DNA of 64,000 nt, taken from contig CAJFCJ010000019.1 of NCBI GenBank assembly GCA_904063045.1, positions 1,999,700-2,063,699 of the forward strand, written 5' to 3'. Both the position numbers and the translations under genes were made by a program. This DNA is from Dimorphilus gyrociliatus. Lineage: Eukaryota; Annelida; Polychaeta; Dinophilidae. The notes below the pieces were generated by a model, which saw only the letters and a program-made list of their open reading frames with translations, made no database searches and had not been told where the DNA came from. Each line of letters starts with the position of its first letter. The stretch's first letter is position 1. Below are positions 48,295 through 59,761 of the stretch, piece after piece.

Positions 48295-49667
48295 TGTTGT
48301 TTGAGTCAAAAAATTGGGCTTTTACTTGAGAAAAGTAGAGAAATATGGCCGATTTCGCGCTCTTAGTAGTCTACAAATCTGTCCAATCACCTTCTACTTT
48401 ACTTTCAATATTTCGTAAGACATGACAACTGGTTCGCTTTGACATATGCTAACAATTTTTTTACGAGGAATTACCAACCAGGCTAACATAAAAAAAACTT
48501 TTCAATACCGCAGGACCTTATATAAAGTATAATAAAGTATTTTTATACTGTTAATAACTTTCGTAAAGTGTAAAACTACGCAATATAATGATTCGATCAA
48601 ACGAAATGAAAACTAGCAATAAATTTTCACAATTTAGACATTCTGACTTTTAGAAAGTTCATTAGGGGTGAAGAAGTCATACAGATTGCTGTTTTTCTTT
48701 AAATTTTTTAAAGTAAATGTCAGGTCAAAGAGAAGATTTTAATGTGAATATGAGCATATAATAACATTTTAACATTATTAACCTATTTATAAGAGATCAT
48801 TGAGGATATGTTGTTTTTTAATTTTTCCTTGTATACAGTATATAAAGAAGAAGAAATCTCACACAAGCGCTCGAAGAATCTTATTTTTTTCCTTAAATTG
48901 AAATCTTTCATTTTCCCTCATATTTTCCTTTTCCAATCAATAATAAAGAATAAAATACTATTATTGAACATATTTATTAAACATTTCTTTATTTAATACC
49001 AACGGAAAAAAATACAATTTAATCTGCTTTCTGCTAAATGAATATTTAAAGATTTATCTCGTTTCCCAGAATAAATATCTCAATAATCTGAATATTTAAT
49101 ATAAATAAAAACAGACTTAGGAAAATTTTTTATTTTTAGAGTACGTAGAATGCTCATACGTGGAAAATTCTGTTGTTGCATAATATTGTAAAGAAAGTTT
49201 CATTTCTCCTATTGGTATTAATAAGTTCCATAAATTATGGAAATTAGATAGGTCAAGTTCAAAATTAAAAAGTTAGAAAAGGGAAAGTTTTTATCTTCTT
49301 CTCATAAGAAAATTTAAATTTCTTTAACTCATTAAATCTTGATGGAAAAATATCTGGGTCAAATGTTGCAATGTATTTTAGAAATGAAAATGAAAGTAAA
49401 AATTAAATTAGTATTTTGCGTATATTTAAACATTCTACGTTATATTATTTACAAAGCAAATTGAATCTGAAAATAGTAAGCAACAACAATAAATGAGTCA
49501 TTTAATCCAAAGAAATTTATTAATATTAAAAAAAGTAGAATCTGTCCAATGATCTTATAGATCTCATATCAAGATAGACGGGAGTTCCCACGACTGGTTC
49601 GCTGCTGACCTATTATTTTCGAACAGTTTTCAGAAATTCTTAAGTATATCCAATCATCTATCTTAAA
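48295..49667. other. Divergent intergenic region
   Basis: About 1.4 kb between H2A.X (-) and the unrecognised gene at 49668 (+). Mostly very AT-rich sequence; promoters of both genes are expected near its ends. A 62-codon plus-strand frame at 48808-48996 is Phe/Leu-rich AT-coded and not supported as a gene. Confidence 0.5.
48383..48389 (+). promoter_or_regulatory. CCAAT box upstream of H2A.X
   Basis: CCAATCA about 90 bases upstream of the H2A.X start codon (read against the gene). NF-Y sites of this kind are common in histone promoters and work in either orientation. Position is the main support. Confidence 0.3.
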
Positions 49668-51019
49668 ATGTTTCATCTACCTTCACACGTTGAAAAATAT
49701 AAAAGTTCGGTAAGTAAGACAAACTGAAAATTAATCATTTGAAAGGTAAAATGTTGATTTTCGCTGAATAGGAAAGCGAAAATACGCTTACTAAAGAACT
49801 GGATGATTTTGTCCAAGAATTTTTCAACGGACGCTCTGAACCAAAAAAAATCAAGGTGGAGACGTTGAGAAATGTTATACCAAAATTTCAGAAAAACTAT
49901 AGAGAGAGAAATAATTTTCCAAAAAGTAACAGTGTCTTGAATATTCAGGAATACTAAACAAATTTGTTTATTTATATAGAAAAGTCAAGCTGGGAAAATC
50001 CTCCACCTCCAGGTTGGCCAAGTGATATTCCCTACATAGATCCAAATAACCCAAAGAGTTCAAAAAAACCAAGAAAAGTAGACTTACAAAAGATAGTAGA
50101 AGTATTTGTTTCTGATTATCAAGTAATTAACAATAGTTTAATCTATTTTATTAATGAAATTGTATAATATAGCAATTTCTTTAACAAATAGACTTCGAAA
50201 CTACAGCAAATGTCCTACCATCCCGAAATCGATGCTCACGACTATGAATATAATTTTGAAAACAATTTTCTATATAATAATAACTTTGAAGAAGAAAATT
50301 CACTCTTCTTAACACATGATATGCATAACATTCAGGCGAAAGAACGATCAGAAACAATATCTGAATCGGATTTACTGTGGGATTCTAGCCAAAGAATTAA
50401 AATGAAAGTAAACATTATTGGTAGTATAAGCGACAGCTTACCAAAAGACGTTCAGCAGGAATTTCGTATGTATCTTTAATTTGAACAATTATAAATATTA
50501 TATTAAAGAACAAACTATTCAATAGAATACATTAAAGAAAGGAAAATTACGGATACGGTAGTTCGAAGCGAACTGGAACAGAAATTGGATGAAATAAAGA
50601 GGGAGCATCATGAAGAGATAAATAAAAGAATTCAAAGTCGGGAGCAAAAGGAAGAACTTGAAGTAAGTTTCTTAACTTCTTTTTCGTTTAATATAAACTT
50701 TTTATAATCAAGAAACAAACTATTGAGCTGCAGCTAGTAAGTGAATTTGTTGAGGATGCTAATCTACAGCTGTTGCTGGACGATTTGGAGTGTACTAATG
50801 ATTGTTTATTATACAGTGATGTATGTAATATTTATAGTAAATTCGACTATATTCTAATATCTTATCCATTAGTCAAATTTAGAAAACTGTACTCAGCAAA
50901 TGTATTCAAACGATGAAGGAAATGATAATCAATCGACTGCTAAGAGACATTGGCACATTGATTTCGATAATGACGATCAAAGGCATAGAAAAAAGATGAA
51001 ATATAATATTACAGTCTGA
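49668..51019 (+). CDS. Unrecognised 334-residue charged protein
   Basis: Seven exons with canonical sites: 49668-49709, 49772-49925, 49980-50122, 50192-50465, 50526-50662, 50713-50820, 50873-51019; the sum is divisible by three. No known domain recognised. Features in order: a Lys-rich segment (EFFNGRSEPKKIKVE), a striking SSWENPPPPGWPSDIPYIDP proline/tryptophan motif (about residues 66-86), an acidic Asn/Phe/Glu-rich part (YNFENNFLYNNNFEEENS), a predicted coiled coil (SELEQKLDEIKREHHEEINKR), an acidic stretch (LLLDDLECTNDC), and a basic C-terminus (DDQRHRKKMKYNITV). No signal peptide or membrane segment. The clean exon structure argues for a real gene. The W-x-x-PPPPGWP motif may be a conserved docking site. 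Confidence 0.75.
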
Positions 51020-51655
51020 AGAAAAATTTGAGATAACAGCGATTATTCCTTTCGATGAGTCTCTTTCGGGTAGCCTATAGATTTCTATAAATCTAGCAAA
51101 CTATATTACTATTATTATTATCTAATATAGTTGAAGAACGTTTGTAATTTAACGAAATTTACACGTTTAACTCAAAATTTAAGATTATATTTGATCTAAA
51201 CAAAGATATATTATTTCATAATCACCGAAAAATCAATTCTGAATAGCAAAGAATTCTATTAATTTCTTATTGCTATTTAACAATATTTTGCTTACAAGTA
51301 GTTGCTATTCAATTGTTGTATTAATTCAGTGGTGACATCTATAATCTATTAACTTGATAGCGTCTTTTATGAATACAATCCTCTCTATATTTGTTAGAAG
51401 AAAGTCTTAAGTCTTTTTTTAACGGAAATCAAATAAAACCTTATTTGTTTGTTGTTGTCAAAAGAAACTTTTTCAGAATTATAATATTTGTTCATACTTA
51501 TATAAAAAGAGAAGCGAAGACTTTATCCATATAAAAGGGATAACAGTAAAACCTCTAATTAACAAGTTTAATTTGAATATTTTAAATTTATTTTTTTTAT
51601 TTAAATAATTAAAACACATCTTATATTTAAAAAAAACAATTATTAGACCACAAAA
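51020..51655. other. Intergenic region
   Basis: 3' flank of the unrecognised gene, up to the tRNA gene. AT-rich with no supported gene. Confidence 0.5.
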
Positions 51656-51728
51656 AGCCCCCGGGGAGGTTCGAACTCCCGACCCCTGGTTTACAAGACC
51701 AGTGCTCTAACCACTGAGCTACGGAGGC
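51656..51728 (-). tRNA. tRNA-Thr (anticodon TGT)
   Basis: Complete 73-nt cloverleaf on the minus strand, including the discriminator base T. Acceptor stem GCCTCCG/CGGGGGC pairs with one G-U, D arm GCTC/GAGC, anticodon stem CTGGT/ACCAG with loop CTTGTAA, T arm GGGAG/CTCCC around TTCGAAC. The anticodon reads TGT, so the tRNA is threonine, reading ACA. No intron and no encoded CCA. A run of five T residues follows directly as the RNA polymerase III terminator. Internal box A (TAGCTCAGTGG) and box B (GTTCGAACC) are intact. Confidence 0.97.
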
Positions 51729-52838
51729 TGACGACTATATGGCTTATATAATGCTATATAAATCCGGACTATCTTATGAAAGCAAAAACAGAAAGATGTT
51801 GCTTGTTTTTTACTGAAATTCAAGTATTTAAATATCAGACACTGTTGCAAGCTGTTGACCTATTTTTCATATAATTATTTAAAAACTGATACATTTAGTC
51901 GAAATATTCGAATCAATTTAAAAAGCGAACAATCTTATCTATTGAAACCTTTCTCAACTATACTTTTTAAGTTTGTTTGTTTTAAAACATTGTTTATAAA
52001 CCTTTCTCTATATATACTAAAATCTATCCATTAATTGTTACCATTTAAGTACAATATATACATATATATAGTATAAATATTATATCTTTTGTTAAGCTGT
52101 TTTAGGAAATGGGCGTGGCTAACCACAACTTTATATCTTAATTGAAGTCCTTGTTCCTTTCATTATAAATGTTTAAAATCATTTTTAGTTCATATTAAAA
52201 GGTCACAGAACTGAAGATTTCTTTCTCTTTGTTAAGCTCTAGTGCATTTCGGCCTAGAGCACTTTTATAGCACATAAATTAGAATATATTTAGTAAATTC
52301 GAATATTGACTATTATTTTTAGATATGTGAAAGAAATTTGAAATTTTTATCACTAACAATTCATTTTGAAAGCGAAAAAATGTGAAAAGTAATTCACTTA
52401 AACTGTCAATTTTCCAAATTATAATTCGGTTGTCTCAAAATCAACCTATCTTAGCGGGAGAGGTAACCAATCAGCATTGGAAAATGGCGAAACGGGCATG
52501 TGTTCCAACACATGGACAACGAACATAAGCGTGATTACGAGAATGGAATTCGATAGCAAATCTGGAAAATCAACATTCTTTCATCGTTTGTCAATAAATT
52601 AAAGAGAATGATTGTTAAAGCTCGATATATATGTTTTTGGTGATACATTTGTTTATAAAATATAATATTTTGCTTTTTTTGTTGATGATAAACGTAGGAT
52701 TGAATATACAACGAGCGATAATCTAAGATAATTATGTATCTAGTTTGTAGCGTACGGTTTTATGTAAACAAGCTCGATATATTGAACGATCGATGAAAAA
52801 ATCAAACTGTATTTAATTGTTTAACTTTTCTTAACAGA
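51729..52838. promoter_or_regulatory. Upstream region of the zinc-finger gene
   Basis: About 1.1 kb before the C2H2 gene. Around 52,450-52,570 it becomes less AT-rich and has two inverted CCAAT boxes (CCAAT at 52467-52471, ATTGG at 52476-52480), a likely core promoter. Just before the ATG is a strong splice acceptor (TTCTTAACAG, ending 52837), so a non-coding first exon near 52,500-52,700 is likely. Confidence 0.45.
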
Positions 52839-55175
52839 ATGTCTATGCAGCCCGATAGAAACCATCCACAGGCCATGTGGCCTATGCCAACGATGCAGCC
52901 TTGCGGTGCTTCGAATCATTTTCGGCCGCAACATTATATAGAAAATCTACTGCATGATCATAGATGGCCAAAGCATTCCACATCGCAAACTCATTGGCCT
53001 CCACGATTACATCACGAAGGTCAGCACTACGGCCAAGATATGATGCAGTCCCAATCCCACTCAATTGGCGGATGTCCCCCGTCATCTCAATGTTTCGTAC
53101 AGCAGGGACACACAAAAAATACGAAAAGCCATCAAAATGCTGATAAGTTTTTATCCATTGCGTCTTTGGCCCAACCAGCCGCTTCCTCTTATGTTCCTCC
53201 TTTGTTGAATCCTCAAAATGCGGATAGTAATAATCCTTTCATGAATAATTGGAATGTAACGACCAGCGTAACAAATTCAGCTCCATTGCCGAGTATGTTT
53301 AATTTTTTACCACTACAAAACGTACAAAATGATGACGTCATACCACCTCCATTTACCTTATCTGCCGATAAGAATGATCCAAAGTTTTGCAGTCCTACCA
53401 AAACAAGTGAAGCAAACTCACGCATCAATGAAATAGCTAATGAACTACGTAATATAACATCATTTCCGTGCATCTCACCGCAGTCTCTATCTGATTGCGA
53501 GGTAACTAAATCAGCTCAACCTCCATCACATAGCGTCTCTAAACTTATTGATGAAGCCGTTAAACAAAAGGAAACAATAGTTAAAAGTTCAACGTTTCAA
53601 ACTGTGCCATATCAAAATAGGCCCCTCTCCCACGTCAGTTGCAGCAAGCCTAATCAACAACGAAGGCAGGAAAAGAATCAGCTGATTCACGAAGCTGTGC
53701 CTGCTCCTCCTCCTCCTCCTCCTCCTCCTACTTCTGCTTCTGCACCTGCTCCTGCTCCCGCTCCTGCTCCTCCTCCTCCTCCTCAATCTTATACTGTTCC
53801 TCTATCTCATCGTTCTATGCCAGTTTCAACGAGGACGTCAACCGAAGTTACCTCATCAACTTCAACGACCAAAACACTTTTGCAAACAATAGCCAGCTCC
53901 AATTTGTCGCTAAACTTGTGTTCCAAACAGTCGCTGCCGCTCTCTCACGTACCAAAGACTTGCTCTCAGTCCGTTGTCACGACTTCTTCCGCCCAAGTTC
54001 CAACAACTATAACACCAAAAACGCTAATAACAACGACAACGGTACAGATTCCTCAAGTACAAGTAACATCGACGACAACCGCACAGCCAAAACCAGCCTC
54101 GGTTGTGAGTGTAACTCCGAGCCACAATGTTCAAACAACGAAGATCACAACTGATAAGAATGTTGAAGAGGCTTCCGTCCTTCCTGTTGAATATATGTGC
54201 GACTTTTGCAACGCCACTTTTAAACGGGAAAGTGCGTTAGTAGCGCATTTGAGAACTCACGATTCTCCTCCGACACCCGCCACCTCTTCTGCCCAAAAAA
54301 CGGGTCGCCACGTCTGCAATGTTTGCCAGCAAACCTTTTCACGAAAAGATGTTATGACGAGGCACGCTCGTCGTCATCGGGAGGATTATAAAAGAGATGA
54401 ATGCGAGGAGTGCGGAGCAACTTTTACCGAACGACGTTCTTTGTTACGTCACCAAGCAAGGGCTCACTCTATTGATGCACAACATATTTGTAAGGACTGT
54501 AATGCTCGTTTTAAAATGCCTAAGCAATTAGCTACCCACATGGCTGCAAAGCACGGAGATTCTAATGCAATTTGTAAATCAGACGGCAAGCACGAGTGCA
54601 GCCAATGCAATAAATTCTTTAAATCTCCACATCACCTGACGGCTCACCAAAGGGTTCACACTGGAGAAAGGCCATTTAAGTGCGCAGATAGCGACTGCAA
54701 TAAAACATATAAATCTCATTACGCACTTACTCAGCACATTGCTGCAGTTCATGCTCATGAAAAACCATTCAAGTGCCCCTATTCTCAATGCAATGCATCT
54801 TTTTCAGCAAAGAGTTCCCTATCTTATCACGTTAGTACTCACACCAACGATAGAAATCATATATGTTTCGAATGCGGTCAGGCATTTATTATGGCCTCGG
54901 ATCTAAGGAAACACCAAAGAATCCACAGCGGAGATCGACCTCATGCCTGTGACCAGTGTCCAGCAAAATTTAAACTGACTTCTCATTTAGCCGCCCATAA
55001 ACGACTGCACAATGGAAAATCTGTCGTTGTAAAAACAACATCAAAGGGGGTAACGACGACAACGTCTAATAAATCTTCGGCAACTTCGCCTAAATGCGAT
55101 AGATGCGGTGAGATTTGTGCTAATCGAGGTCATTTAGCCGTACATATGAGACGTGAGCATAACTCAGCAATTTGA
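52839..55175 (+). CDS. C2H2 zinc-finger protein with ten fingers
   Basis: Single coding exon of 778 codons. The first 450 residues are His/Gln/Pro/Ser/Thr-rich and mostly disordered, with a polyproline stretch (encoded at about 53,703-53,785) and Thr-rich runs. The C-terminal 330 residues hold ten C2H2 fingers, starting CDFCNATFKRESALVAHLRTH and ending CDRCGEICANRGHLAVHMRREH. Two have the C-X4-C form (CADSDC, CPYSQC). One TGERP-type linker (HTGERPFKC) is present, with variants such as HEKPFKC and SGDRPHAC. This pattern suits a sequence-specific transcription factor, probably bilaterian, but I cannot name an ortholog. The start codon follows an acceptor site by one base, so a 5' non-coding exon is likely. 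Confidence 0.92.
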   Translation: MSMQPDRNHPQAMWPMPTMQPCGASNHFRPQHYIENLLHDHRWPKHSTSQTHWPPRLHHEGQHYGQDMMQSQSHSIGGCPPSSQCFVQQGHTKNTKSHQNADKFLSIASLAQPAASSYVPPLLNPQNADSNNPFMNNWNVTTSVTNSAPLPSMFNFLPLQNVQNDDVIPPPFTLSADKNDPKFCSPTKTSEANSRINEIANELRNITSFPCISPQSLSDCEVTKSAQPPSHSVSKLIDEAVKQKETIVKSSTFQTVPYQNRPLSHVSCSKPNQQRRQEKNQLIHEAVPAPPPPPPPPTSASAPAPAPAPAPPPPPQSYTVPLSHRSMPVSTRTSTEVTSSTSTTKTLLQTIASSNLSLNLCSKQSLPLSHVPKTCSQSVVTTSSAQVPTTITPKTLITTTTVQIPQVQVTSTTTAQPKPASVVSVTPSHNVQTTKITTDKNVEEASVLPVEYMCDFCNATFKRESALVAHLRTHDSPPTPATSSAQKTGRHVCNVCQQTFSRKDVMTRHARRHREDYKRDECEECGATFTERRSLLRHQARAHSIDAQHICKDCNARFKMPKQLATHMAAKHGDSNAICKSDGKHECSQCNKFFKSPHHLTAHQRVHTGERPFKCADSDCNKTYKSHYALTQHIAAVHAHEKPFKCPYSQCNASFSAKSSLSYHVSTHTNDRNHICFECGQAFIMASDLRKHQRIHSGDRPHACDQCPAKFKLTSHLAAHKRLHNGKSVVVKTTSKGVTTTTSNKSSATSPKCDRCGEICANRGHLAVHMRREHNSAI
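53703..53785 (+). repeat. CCT/GCT-rich coding repeat (Pro/Ala tract)
   Basis: Trinucleotide-like run within the zinc-finger gene coding a Pro-rich tract broken by Ala-Pro alternation. Likely length-variable. Confidence 0.8.
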
Positions 55176-55751
55176 ATCTGTCTGTTACTGTGATAACTGT
55201 TGAAGTGATCTTTTTGTTCTATTCTTTTTCTTTTGTTTTGTTCAAAAATTTCATCCATTTTTTTCTTTGTATTATGTAATATTTGTAGAGAAACTTAAAT
55301 ATTTTTCTGACTGCGTAGCTAAGTCAAAAGAATGCAACAATGCCATCAAATAATTTATCAATATTATTATAAATACTGTTATTATCATTGTTTCATTTAA
55401 TGCACTCTTTAGATTTATTGTATATTCTTTTACAATAAGTGCTTATTATTACAGAAAATAATTTATTCAATTTACGGTTTTATCTCTTTTCAACATTATA
55501 GATTCTACTATATATACTAATATATATGCATATATATATATATACATATATGGCTGCTCTCTTTGTAGAACATTTTTAATTATACTTCATTCAGGATAAA
55601 CGCTCTTTTAAAAAAAGCAGTATAGGCCAAAAAGAGTCAACGAAAACTGGTGTTGAATATTTTACAGTTGACTGACGCTAGTTTAGGCTTGTAATAAGTA
55701 GTTAAGTGTTCAACTAGAACAACTTGTTCATTTCATAACATCTCACAAAAT
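55176..55751. other. Intergenic region
   Basis: 3' flank of the zinc-finger gene and promoter of alkaline ceramidase. A short (TA)n stretch lies near 55,510-55,550. Nothing else seen. Confidence 0.5.
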
Positions 55752-57455
55752 ATGGCTCCAACAAGATGGGGTAATCGAGCTGAATTAAGAAAAATCGAGC
55801 CAGATTTTGAAGGTCTATGGGGTGATATCACATCAACGATGAATTGGTGTGAAGCTAAGTATGAAGTATCGCCTTATTTCGCAGAATTTTGTTAGTAATT
55901 AAATTAAGACAATTAGATCATTGAAAGATCTTAAATTATCTATAAATCTTCCTCTTTCTAGGGAACACAATAAGTAATCTTGCCATGATAATACCTCCTC
56001 TTTTTGGAATATTTTTAGCATGGCGAGATAATATGGAATTAAGATACATTCTGAGTCTTTTATCTCTAGCCAGTTAGTTTCTTTTTCTTCTTTTTCCTTT
56101 ACTAAATACAAGCATCGGAGAAATGGAGGAGGGGGGAATAGGAGAAGAGAAGTAAATCAGCAATAATAGCACTAAAAACTTTTCCTTCTAAAATAGCCGT
56201 TGGAATAGGATCTTGGTTCTTTCATATGACCTTAATATACGAAACACAAGTAAGCATAACATATCCTAAAATAGTAAATTAACAAAAGAAAAAGGGAAAT
56301 TATCTTATATTACGTAATCGAATCACAAATAATTAACTTTTTTATTTTTTCCCTATAATTCTATAATAGCTGTTGGACGAATTACCTATGCTATATGGAT
56401 CTTTGGTCTTCATTTATACAATGTAATTCTATATAGATTTTGTATTTGTTTGTATGTGTGTCTTTGGTAATTAACCTTTTAATTTTCTATACAGTTGGAA
56501 TATTGATCAAAGCAAAGGAGGAGTAATATTAAATACTTTCCTTGTTGTTTATGGTATTATTTCGACAATAGTTGGTGTTTTACATAGATATATATATAGT
56601 ATATGTATACTAATATATGTATTTATATATATTATTATTAATTCAATAGATTTATTTGAAATTCCCCGAACCAGAATTATTCCAAGTAAGTAATCTTCGT
56701 TTGTTTGTCTGTCTGTATATCTATCTATCTATCCATCTCCCTTATTATCTATATACGTCATAATACATTATGTCATTCCCCTATTCAGACTGCATATGGC
56801 CTTTTAGTCCTAACAATGGTCATTCTTGGATTTAGGTCTATGCAAAAGTTTAAAGCTTGTAAAAGAGATAGAATGACCTACTATTTGAGTTTATTTAGCT
56901 ATGCTTTCGGATTTTTCCTCTGGCAAATTGATGTAAGAGCCTGTTCCCATTTAAAGTAATTATTTACTTAGTATATTAATATTCATTTAAAAATTTAATT
57001 GTCATTTTTTAAATGTTTCTAAATAATTTATATATAACTTTTTCCTTTAATAAATAGGTCAATTAGATCAGGTATTGGATATCCTATTAAACCTGTCTTG
57101 CAATTTCATGCATGGTGGCACATATTCGCGGGAACTGGAACTTACATTAGTATTCTTTATGTGTAAGTATACATGTAGAAACATCTAAAGAGTTGGTTGG
57201 TAAGGGAAATAAGGAGGAAGGGTAAAAAAAACGGGGCTTGTCAAGGCTTTTAACGATAATCAGCAAATGACTTTTTTGCAGGGCAAAAATTCGTGCGTTA
57301 TATTTGAAGGAAGTCGTTCGCTATAAGGTAATTTCATTCTTTTTCAATCAAAAGAAACTTTTTTTTCCCTCAACTAATTAAATGTCGTATCCGTAAAATA
57401 GCGACATTTCTTCTGGGTATATCTAAGGAAAGTTGGAGGTAGAAGAATACATTAG
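55752..57455 (+). CDS. ACER: Alkaline ceramidase
   Basis: Seven-helix membrane hydrolase of the ER/Golgi that splits ceramide to sphingosine and fatty acid. Ten exons: 55752-55890, 55962-56072, 56197-56249, 56370-56422, 56495-56576, 56650-56685, 56789-56955, 57058-57162, 57282-57327, 57402-57455, giving 281 residues (human ACER3 267). Family signatures: MNWCEAKYEVSPYFAEFWNTISNL, GSWFFHMTLIYETQLLDELPMLYG, YLKFPEPELFQ, FFLWQIDVRAC, and the zinc-binding HAWWHIFAGTGTYI. The histidines expected to bind zinc (SWFFH and HAWWH) are present. Inclusion of VRACSHLK before the eighth exon is needed to keep frame and matches the family cysteine. The last exon is the least certain. It cannot be assigned confidently to ACER1, 2 or 3, though ACER3 seems closest. 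Confidence 0.93.
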
Positions 57456-58724
57456 CTTACGCTAATAAGCAATATCAAATGAACTATTGAAATCAGGTGA
57501 AACTTTATCTAGAAAAAACAGCCTTAATGAATTGTTTTTTTTACGTCGTTATTTATTAGACTAGAGAAAGGTTGTAATTTGTTAATTAAAATATTTCTTT
57601 TGTTGTTTTATTAAGTTCCATCAGAATTTTTTTCACTGATTAAAGGATGATAGTAAAGTTGGATTTGCTTTCAGTTCTATTCTAAATAGAATAAAAAACA
57701 ATATATATATATATAATGTAAACAAACATAGACAATGAAAGAAAAAGAAGGAAATGAAGGAAAATTTTTGCTAAAAATATCTTTTTATTTATTTCTTTTA
57801 TAGATTTTTTTTATTTGCTTTTTAATCTTATCTTGACCTTTTTATCTTGCTTTTCAAACAGCTTTTCATGTTTTATTCTTATCTTTTCTTTTTCTACAAC
57901 ACAAAATTACATATCTTTTCCGTCTCTCTCTCTCTCTCTTTGTCTGTTTGATATTTTCCTCATGTTAACTAATCTTTCTCTATGTTTTACAGACATTTGG
58001 AAAAATGATATGCATGATCAAGAAGAACCGGAAAACTTTTCATTTTCTTTTATATATGTTCGTAATTATTTTTCAAATTTATACTTCACTGGTTAAATTT
58101 CGAATAGGAGATAAATAAAACAGATTCGTTATCAGTTACAATTATTATTTCTTTTATGTTTTGTATTTTCTTCGCTGATATTATAAACACTATTTTATCT
58201 TCGCTATCCTATCTATTTCAATCTCTTTCTTTTTCTCTTTCCCTTCCTCTCCGTCAATTACTCAATATCATTAATTATAGTAAAGAAAGCTATTCCAGAA
58301 TTTCCTTAACATCAAAAGGCTTGTGATCTAAAATTTAGTCTTATTATTATTCGCTTTATTCTCTTTTTTCCACTGTCTATTTACTCCTTTATTTGTTAAA
58401 GAATTCTCGTATTTACCTTTGTAAAGTGCCTTTTTATATACATTTTCTTTTTAAAGATCTGAAATTTTACTTGAAATTTTCCTTACACAATTCATAAAAA
58501 AATAAAGGACTAAGGAAAAGACCATACTTATTCCATTATTGATTTTTAGCAAAGCATAAACATTCTGTAATGAGTTATAAACATTTCCTCTATATATTCG
58601 TAATTATATGGAGATAAAAAGTATTTTTATAATTAGAATACAGAGAAAATATATACACCGTATATACAATATATATATCTATATTAATGTAACTAACGCC
58701 ATCTGGTTTTTTATTAAAATAAAA
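57456..58724. other. Intergenic region, pyrimidine-rich
   Basis: Low-complexity, T- and C-rich sequence downstream of the ceramidase gene, with a (CT)n run at about 57,922-57,939 and a (TA)n run near 57,702. Open frames here are Phe/Leu/Ser-rich shadows of that composition. No gene called. Confidence 0.5.
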
Positions 58725-58792
58725 TTGCATCAGTGGGGCAACAGACATTCTTATCTATTTGAGGGATCCCTTGACGAAGTACCCACTTCGCC
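58725..58792 (-). ncRNA. Diverged vault-RNA-like copy (A)
   Basis: Shorter (68-nt) relative of the array to its right. On the minus strand it starts GGCGAAGTGGGTACTTCG, matching the box A region and the GTACTTC that follows in the other copies. It ends CCCCACTGATGCAA followed by TTTT. The AGTGGG/CCCACT upper stem is kept, but the outer stem is mostly lost. It may be a decayed copy or a distinct, shorter RNA. Confidence 0.45.
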
Positions 58793-59155
58793 TTTTTTTC
58801 TATTTCAACATATTCTGCAGCGTGAATTTACATTTATTCCATCTACCGTTTGGTATATAAATTTACAATTACCATTAAATTGTTTTGCGCCGATGGGTTT
58901 GTAACAAGACTCTATTATAATTAGTAGGATTAAATCCCATACCTTACCAGTTCGAAGATTTTCAACTATTTCAGAGCTATATAAATAGAATTATATTCGA
59001 TTGAATTTCTCAACCGATTGCAATATATTAAGCAAGAACGAGTCATTTAAATACATGCTTACTTATGTAAAATTCTTATCAGGTATAGAAACATCATTAA
59101 AAACCATTTTAATTAGATTAGAAAAAAGAAAAAAAAGAAAAAAGTAAAAAAAAAA

Positions 59156-59250
59156 AGTCGGTTTGCGCCAGTGGGGAACTAAGTATTCGAAGTGTTCATT
59201 CAATCTTTTTGTATTTGAAGTAAGAAGTACCCACTCGGCTAAGCCGGCTC
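59156..59250 (-). ncRNA. Vault-RNA-like small RNA, array copy B
   Basis: Minus-strand unit of about 95 nt. It starts GAGCCGGCTTAGCCGAGTGG, contains a perfect RNA polymerase III box A (TAGCCGAGTGGG), and has a box-B-like ACTTCGAATAC about 50 nt further on. It ends CCCACTGGCGCAAACCGACT running into a T tract. The 5' and 3' ends pair to form a terminal stem with a bulge below AGTGGG/CCCACT. The start resembles human vault RNA 1-1 (GGCUGGCUUUAGCUCAGCGG, from memory), and the 3' GGCGC...CC[GA]AC-T pattern does as well. Confidence 0.65.
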
Positions 59251-59300
59251 AGAGAAATAACGATGTTAACAGCAATATAAAGCAAAACGATAGATTGTTA
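59251..59300 (-). promoter_or_regulatory. Conserved upstream element with TATA-like box (copy B; same in C and D)
   Basis: In the three spacers the sequence AACAGCAATATAAAG (plus strand) lies at the same place, so the minus strand has TTTATATT about 24-31 bases upstream of each RNA start (59274-59281, and in the corresponding parts of 59531-59540 and 59783-59792). That is where RNA polymerase III genes with external elements carry a TATA box. More conserved sequence further upstream could be a proximal element. Confidence 0.5.
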
Positions 59301-59412
59301 ATTATTATAGAATATTCTATATTTACTTATATGGAGTAAACATACATTAATTATTAAATATACTAAAATGCTTGACCAAAGGAATAATTCATTAAAAAAA
59401 CAAAAAAAAAAA

Positions 59413-59509
59413 AGTCGGATTGCGCCAGTGGGGAACTAAAGAATTTGAAGTGCCTGTCCAACCTTGAGTTTCAATGAAATAAGAAGTACCCACTCGGCTA
59501 AGCCGGCTC
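59413..59509 (-). ncRNA. Vault-RNA-like small RNA, array copy C
   Basis: About 97 nt on the minus strand, with the same 5' end, box A and 3' end as copy B but a largely different loop. The box-B-like element is ACTTCAAATTC. It is followed at once by a long T tract. The same TATA-like upstream segment is present. Confidence 0.65.
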
Positions 59510-59666
59510 GAAGAAAAAACAGCGTTAACAGCAATATAAAGCAAAACGATAGATTGTTAATTGTTATAGAATCTACTATATTTACTTATATGGAGTAAAC
59601 ATACATTAATTATTAAATATACTAAAACGCTTGACCAAAAGAATAATTCATAAAAAAGAAAAAAAA

Positions 59667-59761
59667 AGTCGGATTGCGCCAATGGGAAACCAAATGGCTT
59701 GAAGTGACTATCAACATAAGTTCGCTTGAAATAAGAAGTACCCACTCGGCTAAGCCGGCTC
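59667..59761 (-). ncRNA. Vault-RNA-like small RNA, array copy D
   Basis: About 95 nt on the minus strand. The upper stem 3' arm reads CCCATT where others have CCCACT; on the minus-strand RNA this turns a G-C pair into G-U and keeps the stem, whereas on the plus strand it would be an A-C mismatch. That supports minus-strand expression. The box-B-like element is ACTTCAAGCC; a T tract follows. Confidence 0.65.

Noticed and set aside
52501-52550. Short ATG frame upstream of the zinc-finger gene
   Set aside because: Only about 14 codons. More likely within a 5' UTR or promoter than a gene.
57815-58096. Phe/Leu-rich plus-strand frame after alkaline ceramidase
   Set aside because: Composition follows the pyrimidine-rich DNA and the ceramidase gene already closes at 57455.
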